Shown piece by piece: positions 6,280 to 14,267 of a stretch of 59,997 bases of DNA; positions within the stretch are counted from its first letter, which is position 1, and the number at the start of each line of letters is the position of its first letter. The position numbers and the translations under genes are program-made. The DNA comes from Eubacterium sp. TM05-53 (GTDB lineage: Bacteria; Bacillota_I; Bacilli_A; Erysipelotrichales; Erysipelotrichaceae). Below the pieces are notes generated by a model. It saw nothing but the letters and a program-made list of their open reading frames with translations, was not told the DNA's origin and made no database searches. Location of the stretch: the NCBI RefSeq assembly GCF_003436425.1, contig NZ_QSPK01000007.1, positions 1-59,997 of the forward strand, read 5' to 3'.

Positions 6280-7509
6280 ATGAATTTAAAAGAAAAATAT
6301 GCAGACTTAATTGTTCGTTCAGGATTGAATGTTCAAAAAGATCAAATAGTAGTTATTCGTGCTAATGTAGAAATGAATGAATTTGTTCGTTTGATTGTGA
6401 AATCATGTTTTGAGGTGGGCGCAAAAGATGTAATTGTTCGCTATAGTGATGATGAAATCAATCGTTTACGCTATCAAACGGATAATCGTATGCCTTATGA
6501 TTATGAAGCTTTATTCCATAATGAAACAGCTGAAAAAGGAGCTTGTTATTTGAGCTTAGTTGGTGAAGATCCTGATGGAATGAAGGGGGTAGAGCCAAAA
6601 TTAATGGCAAATTATCGAAAGGCATTAAGAGGAATGACACAGCCATATCGTGATAAATTGGATTATATGCATGCAGCATGGTGTGTGGCCAGTGTTCCAA
6701 CTATGGCTTGGGCTAAAAAGGTATATCCAGAATCAAAAGATGCATTATCTGATTTGTGGAATGCTGTATTAAAGATTAGTCGTGTAGACGAAAAGGATGC
6801 CAACGAAAACTGGAATGAGCATCGTGCATCTTTTGATAAGCGAGTCAATATTTTGAATCATTTAGACATTGAAAGTGTTCATTATACAAATTCTTTAGGA
6901 ACGGATTTAGTGGTTGAACTTCCAGAAGGTTATGTATTTGCGGGTGGAGGATCCTTTTTAGATAATGGGAACTACTATTTCCCAAATATTCCTACAGAAG
7001 AAATTTTCTCTGCACCTAAAAAGACGGGTGTAAATGGTAAATTATATAGTGCTTTACCTTTAGCTTACAATGGTGCCATCGTAAAAGATTTCTGGTTTGA
7101 ATTTAAGAATGGACAAGTTGTGGATTATGATGCCAAAGAAGGAAAAGAAGTTTTGACAAGTATTTTAGAAACAGATGAAGGTTCAAAATATCTTGGAGAA
7201 ATTGCCTTGGTTCCTTATGGTTCACCTATTAGTGCATTAGATACTTTGTTCTATGAAACGTTAATTGATGAAAATGCTTCTTGTCATTTTGCCTTAGGTG
7301 CAAGCTATAATGAATGCATTGAAAAGGGTTTAGAAATGAGTGAAGAAGAATTGTTGGAACATGGTATGAATCAATCGTTTACGCATGTAGATTTCATGGT
7401 AGGAACCAGTGATTTATCGATTGAAGCTACATTAAAAAATGGTAAAAAGATCCATATTTTCAAGAATGGTAAATACACAAGTGAATTTGACGAATATACA
7501 TTAAATTAG
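6280..7509 (+). CDS. M29-family aminopeptidase
   Basis: 409 residues, the usual size for M29 (AmpS/PepS/aminopeptidase T) metallopeptidases, which remove N-terminal residues from peptides in the cytoplasm using two metal ions. N-terminal MNLKEKYADLIVRSGLNVQKDQIVVIRANVE is typical. The C-terminal catalytic block contains HFALGASY and THVDFM, matching the His/Tyr and His/Asp metal and catalytic positions of the family. Monocistronic by appearance, between the feo terminator and the DUF2812 gene (27 bp gap, possibly co-transcribed). Confidence 0.92.
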   Translation: MNLKEKYADLIVRSGLNVQKDQIVVIRANVEMNEFVRLIVKSCFEVGAKDVIVRYSDDEINRLRYQTDNRMPYDYEALFHNETAEKGACYLSLVGEDPDGMKGVEPKLMANYRKALRGMTQPYRDKLDYMHAAWCVASVPTMAWAKKVYPESKDALSDLWNAVLKISRVDEKDANENWNEHRASFDKRVNILNHLDIESVHYTNSLGTDLVVELPEGYVFAGGGSFLDNGNYYFPNIPTEEIFSAPKKTGVNGKLYSALPLAYNGAIVKDFWFEFKNGQVVDYDAKEGKEVLTSILETDEGSKYLGEIALVPYGSPISALDTLFYETLIDENASCHFALGASYNECIEKGLEMSEEELLEHGMNQSFTHVDFMVGTSDLSIEATLKNGKKIHIFKNGKYTSEFDEYTLN

Positions 7510-7536
7510 TACAATATTATAATTGGAGGGATATTT

Positions 7537-8892
7537 ATGGCAAATGAAAATGAAAAGAATCCCAGTGCTTTAGAAGAGCTTAGACGTCTAAAAAGAACGG
7601 ATCGAATTAAATCTTTAGATATACATGAACCAGAATTACATGATTTTAATGCTGAAAACATTTTCCATATTGATGAAGAGCCAGAAAAGAAAACCATCTT
7701 TGGAAAACGAAGTGCAAGAACACATGTAAAAATCAATGAGAATATTTTTGACGATGAAGTTGCAGAGTCAGTAGATATCACGCCTAGTACTTCAATTGAA
7801 GAAGTAGAGGCACCTATTGAAAAGCATGTTGTGGAAGAGCTAAAAGTAGTAGTTGATGAACCGGTAATTGAAGAAGAACCAAAAGTAGTTGATGAACCAG
7901 TAATTGAAGAAGAACCAAAAATAGTGGTTGAAGAGCCTAAAAAGATTGTCGTTGAAAACTTAGATGTAGATGATGAACCTAAAAAAATTGTTGTTGAAAA
8001 ATTGGATGTGGATGATGATTTTACAACAGAGTCAATTGAAAATGAATTAAAGGCTTTTAACGAAAAACCAATTGAAGAAGAACAACCTATTCAAGAAGTA
8101 TTGGATGATGAAGAGGATTTTGAGGACGAATATGTGGATGACGATGAAGGTGAAGATGAAGATCTTTATGAGGAAAGAAAGAAATTCTTATATGCGGAAT
8201 ATCCAAAAATAGAACAATATCTTCAAGATAAATCGAGTGAAGGATATCATTTTGTACGTCAAGAAGGAAAGAAATATTTCTTTAGAAAAGGGCAGCCCAA
8301 AACGTATTATTATTCAATGAACTATTTTGTGGATGAACCAGATGCAGATCAATGGCGCGAATGGGAATCGGATGGATGGAAATTGGTTTCTAAAGCGGAT
8401 GGTAAAAAGAAAAGTGATGCGGGATGGTTTACTTTTAGAAACGAAGAAGAAGATGGAGAATATCGTAAAGAAATTGATAATGATTCAGAAAAATTCCGTT
8501 TCTTTAAGAAGTATTCAAGTTCATGTCGTTCAACAATGTTTTTAGTATTCATCTGTATGGCATGTTGCGTTGTGACAGGACTATTACAAGTTTATTTCCA
8601 AGGCTATTTAGCAGGAATCGCATTATGTGCGGGACTATTCTTGATTTCATTTATTGTATTCTGTATGTATGGTAGAATGCTTAGAAAATCAAAGAAGAGA
8701 GCTCGTGAATTGAAATCTAAATTAAGAATTCGTGAAAGTCGTGCAATCGAAGAAAGTAAAGATTTCTATGATACTTCTGAAAGTGAAGAAGAATTAGATA
8801 CAGATTGGAATACTTTAGAACAGCATACGGGTAAAGAGAAGAAACATCTATTTAGACGTGTTGATCGTGAAGGCGATGAGGATGAAGAGTAA
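7537..8892 (+). CDS. Acidic-repeat membrane protein with DUF2812 domain
   Basis: 451 residues. Residues about 80-215 are very acidic and contain a near-perfect repeat (VVDEPVIEEEPK twice, then KKIVVE-LDVDDEPKK twice). About 220-290 matches DUF2812 (YPKIEQYLQDKSSEGYHFVRQ...YYYSMNYFVDEPD). Two transmembrane helices follow (about 328-368, TMFLVFICMACCVVTGLLQV and GIALCAGLFLISFIVFCMYG), then a basic and acidic cytoplasmic tail. GGAGGG precedes ATG 7537. DUF2812 proteins in Bacillota often accompany PadR regulators; none is here. Function unknown. Repeat number may vary between strains. Confidence 0.8.
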   Translation: MANENEKNPSALEELRRLKRTDRIKSLDIHEPELHDFNAENIFHIDEEPEKKTIFGKRSARTHVKINENIFDDEVAESVDITPSTSIEEVEAPIEKHVVEELKVVVDEPVIEEEPKVVDEPVIEEEPKIVVEEPKKIVVENLDVDDEPKKIVVEKLDVDDDFTTESIENELKAFNEKPIEEEQPIQEVLDDEEDFEDEYVDDDEGEDEDLYEERKKFLYAEYPKIEQYLQDKSSEGYHFVRQEGKKYFFRKGQPKTYYYSMNYFVDEPDADQWREWESDGWKLVSKADGKKKSDAGWFTFRNEEEDGEYRKEIDNDSEKFRFFKKYSSSCRSTMFLVFICMACCVVTGLLQVYFQGYLAGIALCAGLFLISFIVFCMYGRMLRKSKKRARELKSKLRIRESRAIEESKDFYDTSESEEELDTDWNTLEQHTGKEKKHLFRRVDREGDEDEE

Positions 8893-8895
8893 AAA

Positions 8896-8918
8896 GGGGG
8901 CAAAATTTGCCTCCTTTT
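8896..8918. terminator. Bidirectional terminator between DUF2812 gene and lacR
   Basis: GGGGGCAAA pairs with TTTGCCTCC, followed by TTTT on the plus strand and by a run of T on the minus strand; lies between two convergent stop codons. Confidence 0.75.
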
Positions 8919-9672
8919 AAACTGTCATAATTTGTACATATTGTTTGTAATGTGATAAAACCTCATCATCAATGGTGTTGTCGGTAATTAAAGTGTCAAA
9001 GTTAAATAGATCATAATAAATATAGAAGTCGGCACGGTTGAATTTCTTGTTGTCAGCTAATAGATATTTATTTTTAGAATTATCTAATGCGATCTGTTGC
9101 GATTCACCTTCCTCTAATGAATAGGTTGTGATGGATGAATTGTAGATTCCGTTACAACTGATAAAGGCTTTATTATATTTTAATTTACCCAATACTAAAT
9201 TTGTGATAGGACCCACAAATGTATTTGTGTTATCTCTGTAATCACCGCCAGTTAGTATGACTTCAGTAGGAGCGTGATTCACTAATATATTAAATACGGC
9301 AAGGCTATTTGTGATAACACGAATATTTCTTCCGGTTAATTGCTCGGCTAGAAATTGAATGGTTGTTCCTGGACCTAAAAAGATAGATTCACCTTCATTT
9401 ATGAGAGTTGCGGCTTTATGGGCAATTCTCTTTTTTTCTTCGATTTGCACCGATGATTTTTCAATGTGACTTAATTCGTGGTCCATTGAAAAAGAAAGAC
9501 TTTGGGCTCCACCATGAACTCTAAGTAATTTTCCGGATTTTTCTAATTCATCCAAATCTCTTCTTGCGGTCATATCCGACACACCTAATTCATCCATGAT
9601 TTCTTGAATGGTAATGATTCCATTTTGATTTACTTTATGTGCAATTTTTACTAAACGTTCTTTTTTTAACAT
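8917..9672 (-). CDS. lacR: DeoR-family transcriptional repressor of lac/gal genes (LacR-like)
   Basis: 251 residues. N-terminal DeoR helix-turn-helix (GIITIQEIMDELGVSDMTARRDLDELEKSGKLLRVHGGA) and the C-terminal DeoR sugar-phosphate sensor domain (LGPGTTIQFLAEQL, VITNSLAVFNIL, LTGGDYRDNTNTFVG, DNSKNKYLLADNKKFN). Divergent from the lactose PTS operon, as for LacR in lactococci and staphylococci, where tagatose-6-phosphate is the inducer. Here the tagatose genes are absent from the window, so the inducer may be galactose-6-phosphate or another sugar phosphate. GAGG site; start ATG 9672. Probably autoregulated through the CAAACA-rich region at 9725-9750. Confidence 0.88.
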   Translation of the reverse strand: MLKKERLVKIAHKVNQNGIITIQEIMDELGVSDMTARRDLDELEKSGKLLRVHGGAQSLSFSMDHELSHIEKSSVQIEEKKRIAHKAATLINEGESIFLGPGTTIQFLAEQLTGRNIRVITNSLAVFNILVNHAPTEVILTGGDYRDNTNTFVGPITNLVLGKLKYNKAFISCNGIYNSSITTYSLEEGESQQIALDNSKNKYLLADNKKFNRADFYIYYDLFNFDTLITDNTIDDEVLSHYKQYVQIMTV

Positions 9673-9695
9673 ATTGACATCCTCTTCTATTTATA

Positions 9696-9724
9696 AAGAT
9701 ATCATTCATATATTATTTAGTCAA
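9696..9724 (-). promoter_or_regulatory. Promoter of the lacR-like gene
   Basis: Minus strand TTGACT (9724-9719), 17 bp, TATCTT (9701-9696). Upstream (9725-9750) lies a run of CAAACA-type repeats, probable DeoR-family operator half-sites. Confidence 0.55.
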
Positions 9725-9813
9725 CACAAAACAAACAAAATCAAACACTTTTTATTAAAATATCACTTAATTGTTACATAAATGTTTTAAAATGATTGAA
9801 AAAGTGTTAAAAA

Positions 9814-9855
9814 GTGTTTGAATGTGTTGACAAATGATTGGAAAACGCTTACACT
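9814..9855 (+). promoter_or_regulatory. lac operon promoter with repressor motif and cre site
   Basis: TTGACA (9827-9832), 17 bp, TACACT (9850-9855). The spacer and -10 contain GGAAAACGCTTACA (9840-9853), close to the CcpA cre form WGAAARCGYTTWCW. Upstream, GTTTGAATGTGTTGACA (9816-9832) overlaps the -35 and is nearly identical to the gal promoter at 14059-14075. This implies carbon catabolite repression plus control by the DeoR-type repressor. Confidence 0.75.
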
Positions 9856-9899
9856 AATGGTGTAAACGATAAGGCCACATCGTAAAAGGAGAAAAGAAA

Positions 9900-10220
9900 A
9901 TGACTAAAGAAGAATTAAGCATGGTTGGATTTGAAATTGTAGCATATTCAGGAGATGCAAGAAGTACATTATTATCATTGTTGAAAGAAATGCGTGCTGG
10001 TAACTTTGAACATGTTGAGGAGAAATTAAAGGAAGCCGATGAAAATATTAATTTGGCACACCAGTCTCAAACAAAGATCTTACAACAAGAAGCTAGAGGA
10101 GAAGATATGGAAATGGGATTCATTTTCATTCATGGTCAAGATCACTTGATGACAACAATTTTATTGCGTGATATTGTAGATGATTTTATTAACTTATATG
10201 AAGAAAGAGGAAACAAATAA
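9900..10220 (+). CDS. lacF: PTS lactose-specific EIIA component
   Basis: 106 residues, a full-length EIIA of the lactose/chitobiose class: a three-helix trimeric phosphocarrier that accepts phosphate from HPr. The active-site histidine is H78 in FIFIHGQDHLMTT, with D81 in the trimer metal site. AAAGGAG precedes ATG 9900; the stop codon overlaps the ATG of the next gene. First gene of the lac operon. Confidence 0.95.
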   Translation: MTKEELSMVGFEIVAYSGDARSTLLSLLKEMRAGNFEHVEEKLKEADENINLAHQSQTKILQQEARGEDMEMGFIFIHGQDHLMTTILLRDIVDDFINLYEERGNK

Positions 10221-11884
10221 TGTTAGACGGAATTATTAAACAAATTGAAAAAGGAAAACCTTTCTTCGATAAGATTGCACAAAATATTTATTTAGGAGCT
10301 GTTCGTGATGGTTTCTTAACTGCCATGCCAGCAATTCTATTCTCAAGTGTATTTATTCTAGCTGCATCGATTCCAGAAATCTTTGGAATTGTATTACCAG
10401 CTACAGTTTCTGATTGGCTATGGAAAGTATATAACTATTCAATGGGAGTTGTTGGCTTGTTGGTTGCGGCTACTACAGCTCGTTGTTTAGCTGAAAGTAT
10501 GAACCGTAGAATGCCTAAAAACAAAGTCATTAATACAACAAGTGTTATGTTGGCAAGTATTGTTGGATTTATGTTGTTAGCTGTTTCAAATGTAGATGGT
10601 GGTATTTCAACTACATATTTGGGAACAAAAGGTTTATTAGCTTCATTCATTTCTGCATTCATTACAGTCAATATGTATAAATTCTGTGTTATTAAAGATG
10701 TTACAATTCACATGCCAAAAGAAGTTCCAGGAACCATTTCTCAAATGTTTAGAGATGTATTCCCATTCTCATTCTCAGTATTAGTATGTGTATTGATCGA
10801 TGTGGCATGTAGAACTGCATTTAACTATACATTTGCCGAAGCTATTATCACATTACTTCAACCATTATTTACAGCTGCCGATGGATACTTAGGAATTTGT
10901 ATTATCTGGGGTGCTATGGCATTATTCTGGTTTGTAGGTGTACACGGACCAAGTATTGTAGAACCAGCTATTGCAGCTATTATTTATGCCAATGTAGATG
11001 CCAACTTAGCATTATTCAAAGCGGGTGAACAAGCATCGAACGTATTAACTGTAGGACTAGGAAACTTCGTAGGAACAATGGGAGGAACTGGAGCTACACT
11101 TGTAGTACCATTCTTATTCATGTTGTTCGCAAAATCAAAACAATTAAAAGCCGTTGGAAAAACAACGTTTGTTCCGGTATGCTTTGCGGTAAATGAACCA
11201 TTGTTATTCGCTACACCAATTGTATTGAACCCATATTTCTTCATTCCATTCTTGATTACGCCAATGATCAATGTATCTTTATTTAAATTCTTTGTGGATG
11301 TATTAAAAATGAATTCATTCATTTATGTATTGCCATGGGCTACACCAGCTCCAATTGGATTGATCTTAGGTACAGGAATTAGTTTATTAGCGGTAGTATT
11401 AGCTGTTGTATTAATAGTTGTTGATGGAATTGTTTACTTACCATTTATTAAAGCTTATGATGCAACTTTATTAGAAGAAGAAAAAGAAAAAGAAGCATTA
11501 GATGCTTTAGAAGAACAAGTTGAAAAAGAAGAGGCTAAAGAAGTTCAACCTCTAAGCTTAAATAAAAATATCAATGTTTTAGTATTATGTGTTGGTGCAG
11601 GAACATCTGCCATGTTTGCCAATGCTGTTAAAGAAGGGGCTGAAATTGAAAACTTACCAATTGATGCAACCGCAAGTGCATATGGATCACACTATGATAT
11701 CTTGAAAGATTATGATATCGTCGTTCTATCACCACAAGTACAATCGCATTTAGAAGAAGTACAACAAGATGCTTCTAAGTATGGTACTAAAGTTGTCGCA
11801 ACAAAAGGTGCACAATATATTAAATTAACTCGTGATCCAAAAGGAGCTGTCGAATTTATTTGTGAACAAGTAAAGGAAGGATAA
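10220..11884 (+). CDS. lacE: PTS lactose-specific EIICB component
   Basis: 554 residues. EIIC membrane domain (about 1-420, ten or so helices; GVHGPSIVEP and GGTGATLVVPF loops) fused to a C-terminal EIIB domain joined by an acidic linker (LEEEKEKEALDALEEQVEKEE). The EIIB phosphocysteine is C457 in NVLVLCVGAGTSA. The fused C-B order is typical of lactose permeases; cellobiose-type systems usually have separate EIIB and EIIC proteins. Imports lactose as lactose-6-phosphate. One-base overlap with lacF; lacG follows after 4 bp. Confidence 0.94.
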   Translation: MLDGIIKQIEKGKPFFDKIAQNIYLGAVRDGFLTAMPAILFSSVFILAASIPEIFGIVLPATVSDWLWKVYNYSMGVVGLLVAATTARCLAESMNRRMPKNKVINTTSVMLASIVGFMLLAVSNVDGGISTTYLGTKGLLASFISAFITVNMYKFCVIKDVTIHMPKEVPGTISQMFRDVFPFSFSVLVCVLIDVACRTAFNYTFAEAIITLLQPLFTAADGYLGICIIWGAMALFWFVGVHGPSIVEPAIAAIIYANVDANLALFKAGEQASNVLTVGLGNFVGTMGGTGATLVVPFLFMLFAKSKQLKAVGKTTFVPVCFAVNEPLLFATPIVLNPYFFIPFLITPMINVSLFKFFVDVLKMNSFIYVLPWATPAPIGLILGTGISLLAVVLAVVLIVVDGIVYLPFIKAYDATLLEEEKEKEALDALEEQVEKEEAKEVQPLSLNKNINVLVLCVGAGTSAMFANAVKEGAEIENLPIDATASAYGSHYDILKDYDIVVLSPQVQSHLEEVQQDASKYGTKVVATKGAQYIKLTRDPKGAVEFICEQVKEG

Positions 11885-11888
11885 AAGT

Positions 11889-13289
11889 ATGAAATTTTCG
11901 GATGATTTTATTTTCGGAGGTGCTACTGCCGCATATCAATGCGAAGGTAGCACTCTAGAATACGGTAAAGGAAAAGTATCTTGGGATGATTTTCTTGCCA
12001 AACAAGGACGTTTTAAAGCCGATCCAGCCAGTGATTTCTATCATCAATATGGACAAGATCTAAAACTATGTAACATGTTTGGTGTCAATGGAATTCGTAT
12101 CTCTATTTCGTGGGCTAGAATCTTTCCGGAAGGAACTGGAAAAATCAACCAGGAAGGGGTTGATTTCTACCATAGAGTATTTCAAGAATGTCATAAAAAT
12201 CATGTAGAACCATTTGTGACATTACACCATTTCGATACGCCAGATACGCTTTACCAAAAAGGCGATTTTTTAAATCGAGATACGATCCAGGCATTTGTAG
12301 AATTTTCAAAATATTGTTTTGAAGAATATAAAGATGAAATAACTTATTGGTTTACTTTCAATGAAATTTGGGCGGTTGCCACAAATACATATATTGAGGG
12401 AACTTTCCCAAATGGTGAAAAGTATAATATGACGAAGGCTTTCCAGATCATGCACAATATGATGGTGGCACATGCCTTAGCTGTATTGGAATACAAAAAG
12501 GCAGGATATAATGGAAAGATTGGTGTCGTACAGTCTTTAGAATATAAATATCCATTTGATGAAAATAATTTGGATGATATTCAAGCGGCTAAAAATGAAG
12601 ATGTACTTCAAAATCAATTCTTATTGGATGCGACATTTAAAGGATATTATTCCACAGAAACAATGGAAGTTGTGAATCGTTTAGTCAGTATCAATAATGG
12701 TTCTTTAGAATTGTTAGATGAAGATTTTGAAGCATTGAAACAAGCTGCACTATTAAATGACTATATGGGTATGAATTATTATCAGTCTCGTTTTATTCAG
12801 CATTACCAAGGAGAAAATGATATTCATCATAATGGAACAGGAGAGAAGGGAACTTCTAGATTCTGTTTGAAAAATGTAGGACGAAGAATGGAAAAGGAAG
12901 GCATTCCTCGTACGGATTGGGATTGGCTGATTCATCCAGAAAGTATGTTTGATATGTTGGTACGTATTCGCCAACAATATCCAAACTATAAAGCCATCTA
13001 TATCACAGAAAATGGTATGGGATATAAAGATGATTTTGTAGATGGAATCATTGATGATGAACCACGTATTGATTTTATTCGAAGACATTTAGAATTCACA
13101 TTAAAGGCCATTGAAGCCGGAGTCAATGTAAAAGGATATTTTGTCTGGTCTTTAATGGACATGTTCTCATGGACAAACGGCTATAATAAGCGTTATGGCT
13201 TGTTCTATGTAGATTATGAAACACAAAAACGTTATCCAAAGGCAAGTGCATATTGGTACAAGCGTGTTTCTGAAACTAAAGAGGTTTAG
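11889..13289 (+). CDS. lacG: 6-phospho-beta-galactosidase (GH1)
   Basis: 466 residues, normal for LacG. Catalytic acid/base Glu in TFNEIW and nucleophile Glu in ITENGMGY. The C-terminal phosphate-binding motif FSWTNGYNKRYGLFYVD matches the Ser/Lys/Tyr phosphate site of LacG-type enzymes rather than plain beta-glucosidases. Hydrolyses lactose-6-phosphate to glucose and galactose-6-phosphate in the cytoplasm. Follows lacE by 4 bp; the HAD gene begins 2 bp after its stop, implying a shared function. Confidence 0.93.
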   Translation: MKFSDDFIFGGATAAYQCEGSTLEYGKGKVSWDDFLAKQGRFKADPASDFYHQYGQDLKLCNMFGVNGIRISISWARIFPEGTGKINQEGVDFYHRVFQECHKNHVEPFVTLHHFDTPDTLYQKGDFLNRDTIQAFVEFSKYCFEEYKDEITYWFTFNEIWAVATNTYIEGTFPNGEKYNMTKAFQIMHNMMVAHALAVLEYKKAGYNGKIGVVQSLEYKYPFDENNLDDIQAAKNEDVLQNQFLLDATFKGYYSTETMEVVNRLVSINNGSLELLDEDFEALKQAALLNDYMGMNYYQSRFIQHYQGENDIHHNGTGEKGTSRFCLKNVGRRMEKEGIPRTDWDWLIHPESMFDMLVRIRQQYPNYKAIYITENGMGYKDDFVDGIIDDEPRIDFIRRHLEFTLKAIEAGVNVKGYFVWSLMDMFSWTNGYNKRYGLFYVDYETQKRYPKASAYWYKRVSETKEV

Positions 13290-13291
13290 TA

Positions 13292-13948
13292 ATGAATAAG
13301 TATAAAGGTGTAATATTTGATTTTAATGGCACATTATTTTTTGACAATCCAAAACATATTTTGGCATGGTCAAAAATATCACAGGATATTCGTCATCATG
13401 GAATTGATGAAGAAGAACTACATGAACATATCAATGGAGTGCCTAACAATAAGGTTGTTGAATATATGTTTGGTGGAAAATGTGATCCATCCGAAATGGA
13501 AAAGTATTCACAATTAAAAGAAGAATATTATCGCCAATTTTGTAAAGAAGATCAGGCAACGTTTCATTTAGTGAAGGGAGCTGAAGAGTATTTTGATTCT
13601 TTAAAAGAATCGAATATCCCATTTACGATCGCATCTGCATCCATCAAGCCGAACATTGATTTCTTTGTTGAATCGTTTCATCTAGACAAATGGATTGAGC
13701 CATCTATGATTGTCTATGATGATGGAACCTATGAAAACAAAGTCGCAATGTTTAAAAAGGCAGCTCATAATATTGGAGTTAAGATTCAAGATTGTTTGAT
13801 TATCGAAGATAGTGTTAGTGGGATTACAAATGCTTATAAAGCAGGATGTCAAAATATAGTCGTTGTGGATTCTGCCAATAAAAAAGAAGAATACGAAAAG
13901 CTTCCTGGAGTTATACAAGTGATTGATTCTTTTGAGAATTTTAAATAA
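13292..13948 (+). CDS. HAD-superfamily hydrolase, candidate galactose-6-phosphate phosphatase
   Basis: 218 residues of the beta-phosphoglucomutase-like HAD class: motif I DFNGTL (D10, with Asn where the second catalytic Asp usually stands), cap domain with helices, motif II ASASI, motif III lysine near YENKVAMFKKA, motif IV IIEDSVSGITNAYKAG. Last gene of the lac operon, 2 bp after lacG. Because no tagatose-6-phosphate genes are present and a full Leloir operon follows, removing phosphate from galactose-6-phosphate would join the pathways; this is inference. The D-to-N change in motif I is a caution: it could mean altered chemistry or loss of activity. Confidence 0.85.
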   Translation: MNKYKGVIFDFNGTLFFDNPKHILAWSKISQDIRHHGIDEEELHEHINGVPNNKVVEYMFGGKCDPSEMEKYSQLKEEYYRQFCKEDQATFHLVKGAEEYFDSLKESNIPFTIASASIKPNIDFFVESFHLDKWIEPSMIVYDDGTYENKVAMFKKAAHNIGVKIQDCLIIEDSVSGITNAYKAGCQNIVVVDSANKKEEYEKLPGVIQVIDSFENFK

Positions 13949-13950
13949 GA

Positions 13951-13975
13951 GCCATTCATACCAGAATGGCTTTTT
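13951..13975 (+). terminator. Terminator of the lac operon
   Basis: GCCATTC (13951-13957), loop ATACCA, GAATGGC (13964-13970), then five T. Confidence 0.85.
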
Positions 13976-14058
13976 GTATAAATAAAACATCAAATAAACA
14001 AAAACAAACAAATAATCATTATTTGAAACCTAAATTCAACATCTATGTTTAAATTGTT

Positions 14059-14098
14059 GTTTGAATATGTTGACACGGATAAAGAAAACGCTTACACT
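14059..14098 (+). promoter_or_regulatory. gal operon promoter, near-copy of the lac promoter
   Basis: TTGACA (14070-14075), 17 bp, TACACT (14093-14098). AGAAAACGCTTACA (14083-14096) in the spacer fits the cre pattern exactly, and GTTTGAATATGTTGACA (14059-14075) repeats the lac motif with one difference. CAAACA-type repeats lie at 13995-14015, as upstream of lac. The 14099-14267 leader holds only a weak A/T stem (AATAAT/ATTATT near 14175) and nothing else recognisable. Confidence 0.75.
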
Positions 14099-14267
14099 AA
14101 AATCAAATGAGCAAATCTTAAATTTATAACCATATCTGCATAATATTGATGATGAGCCGTATATAAATAAATGAATAATTGATCATTATTTTTGTGGATA
14201 GTGTAGCAGAAAAAGGGATTTGGCTGTAATAAAAATGATTGATTTTGTTTATATGGAAGGAGAACAA

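Noticed and set aside
14099..14267. Riboswitch or attenuator in the galT leader
   Set aside because: Only an all-A/T 6-bp stem is seen with a weak T-run; no known riboswitch core was found.
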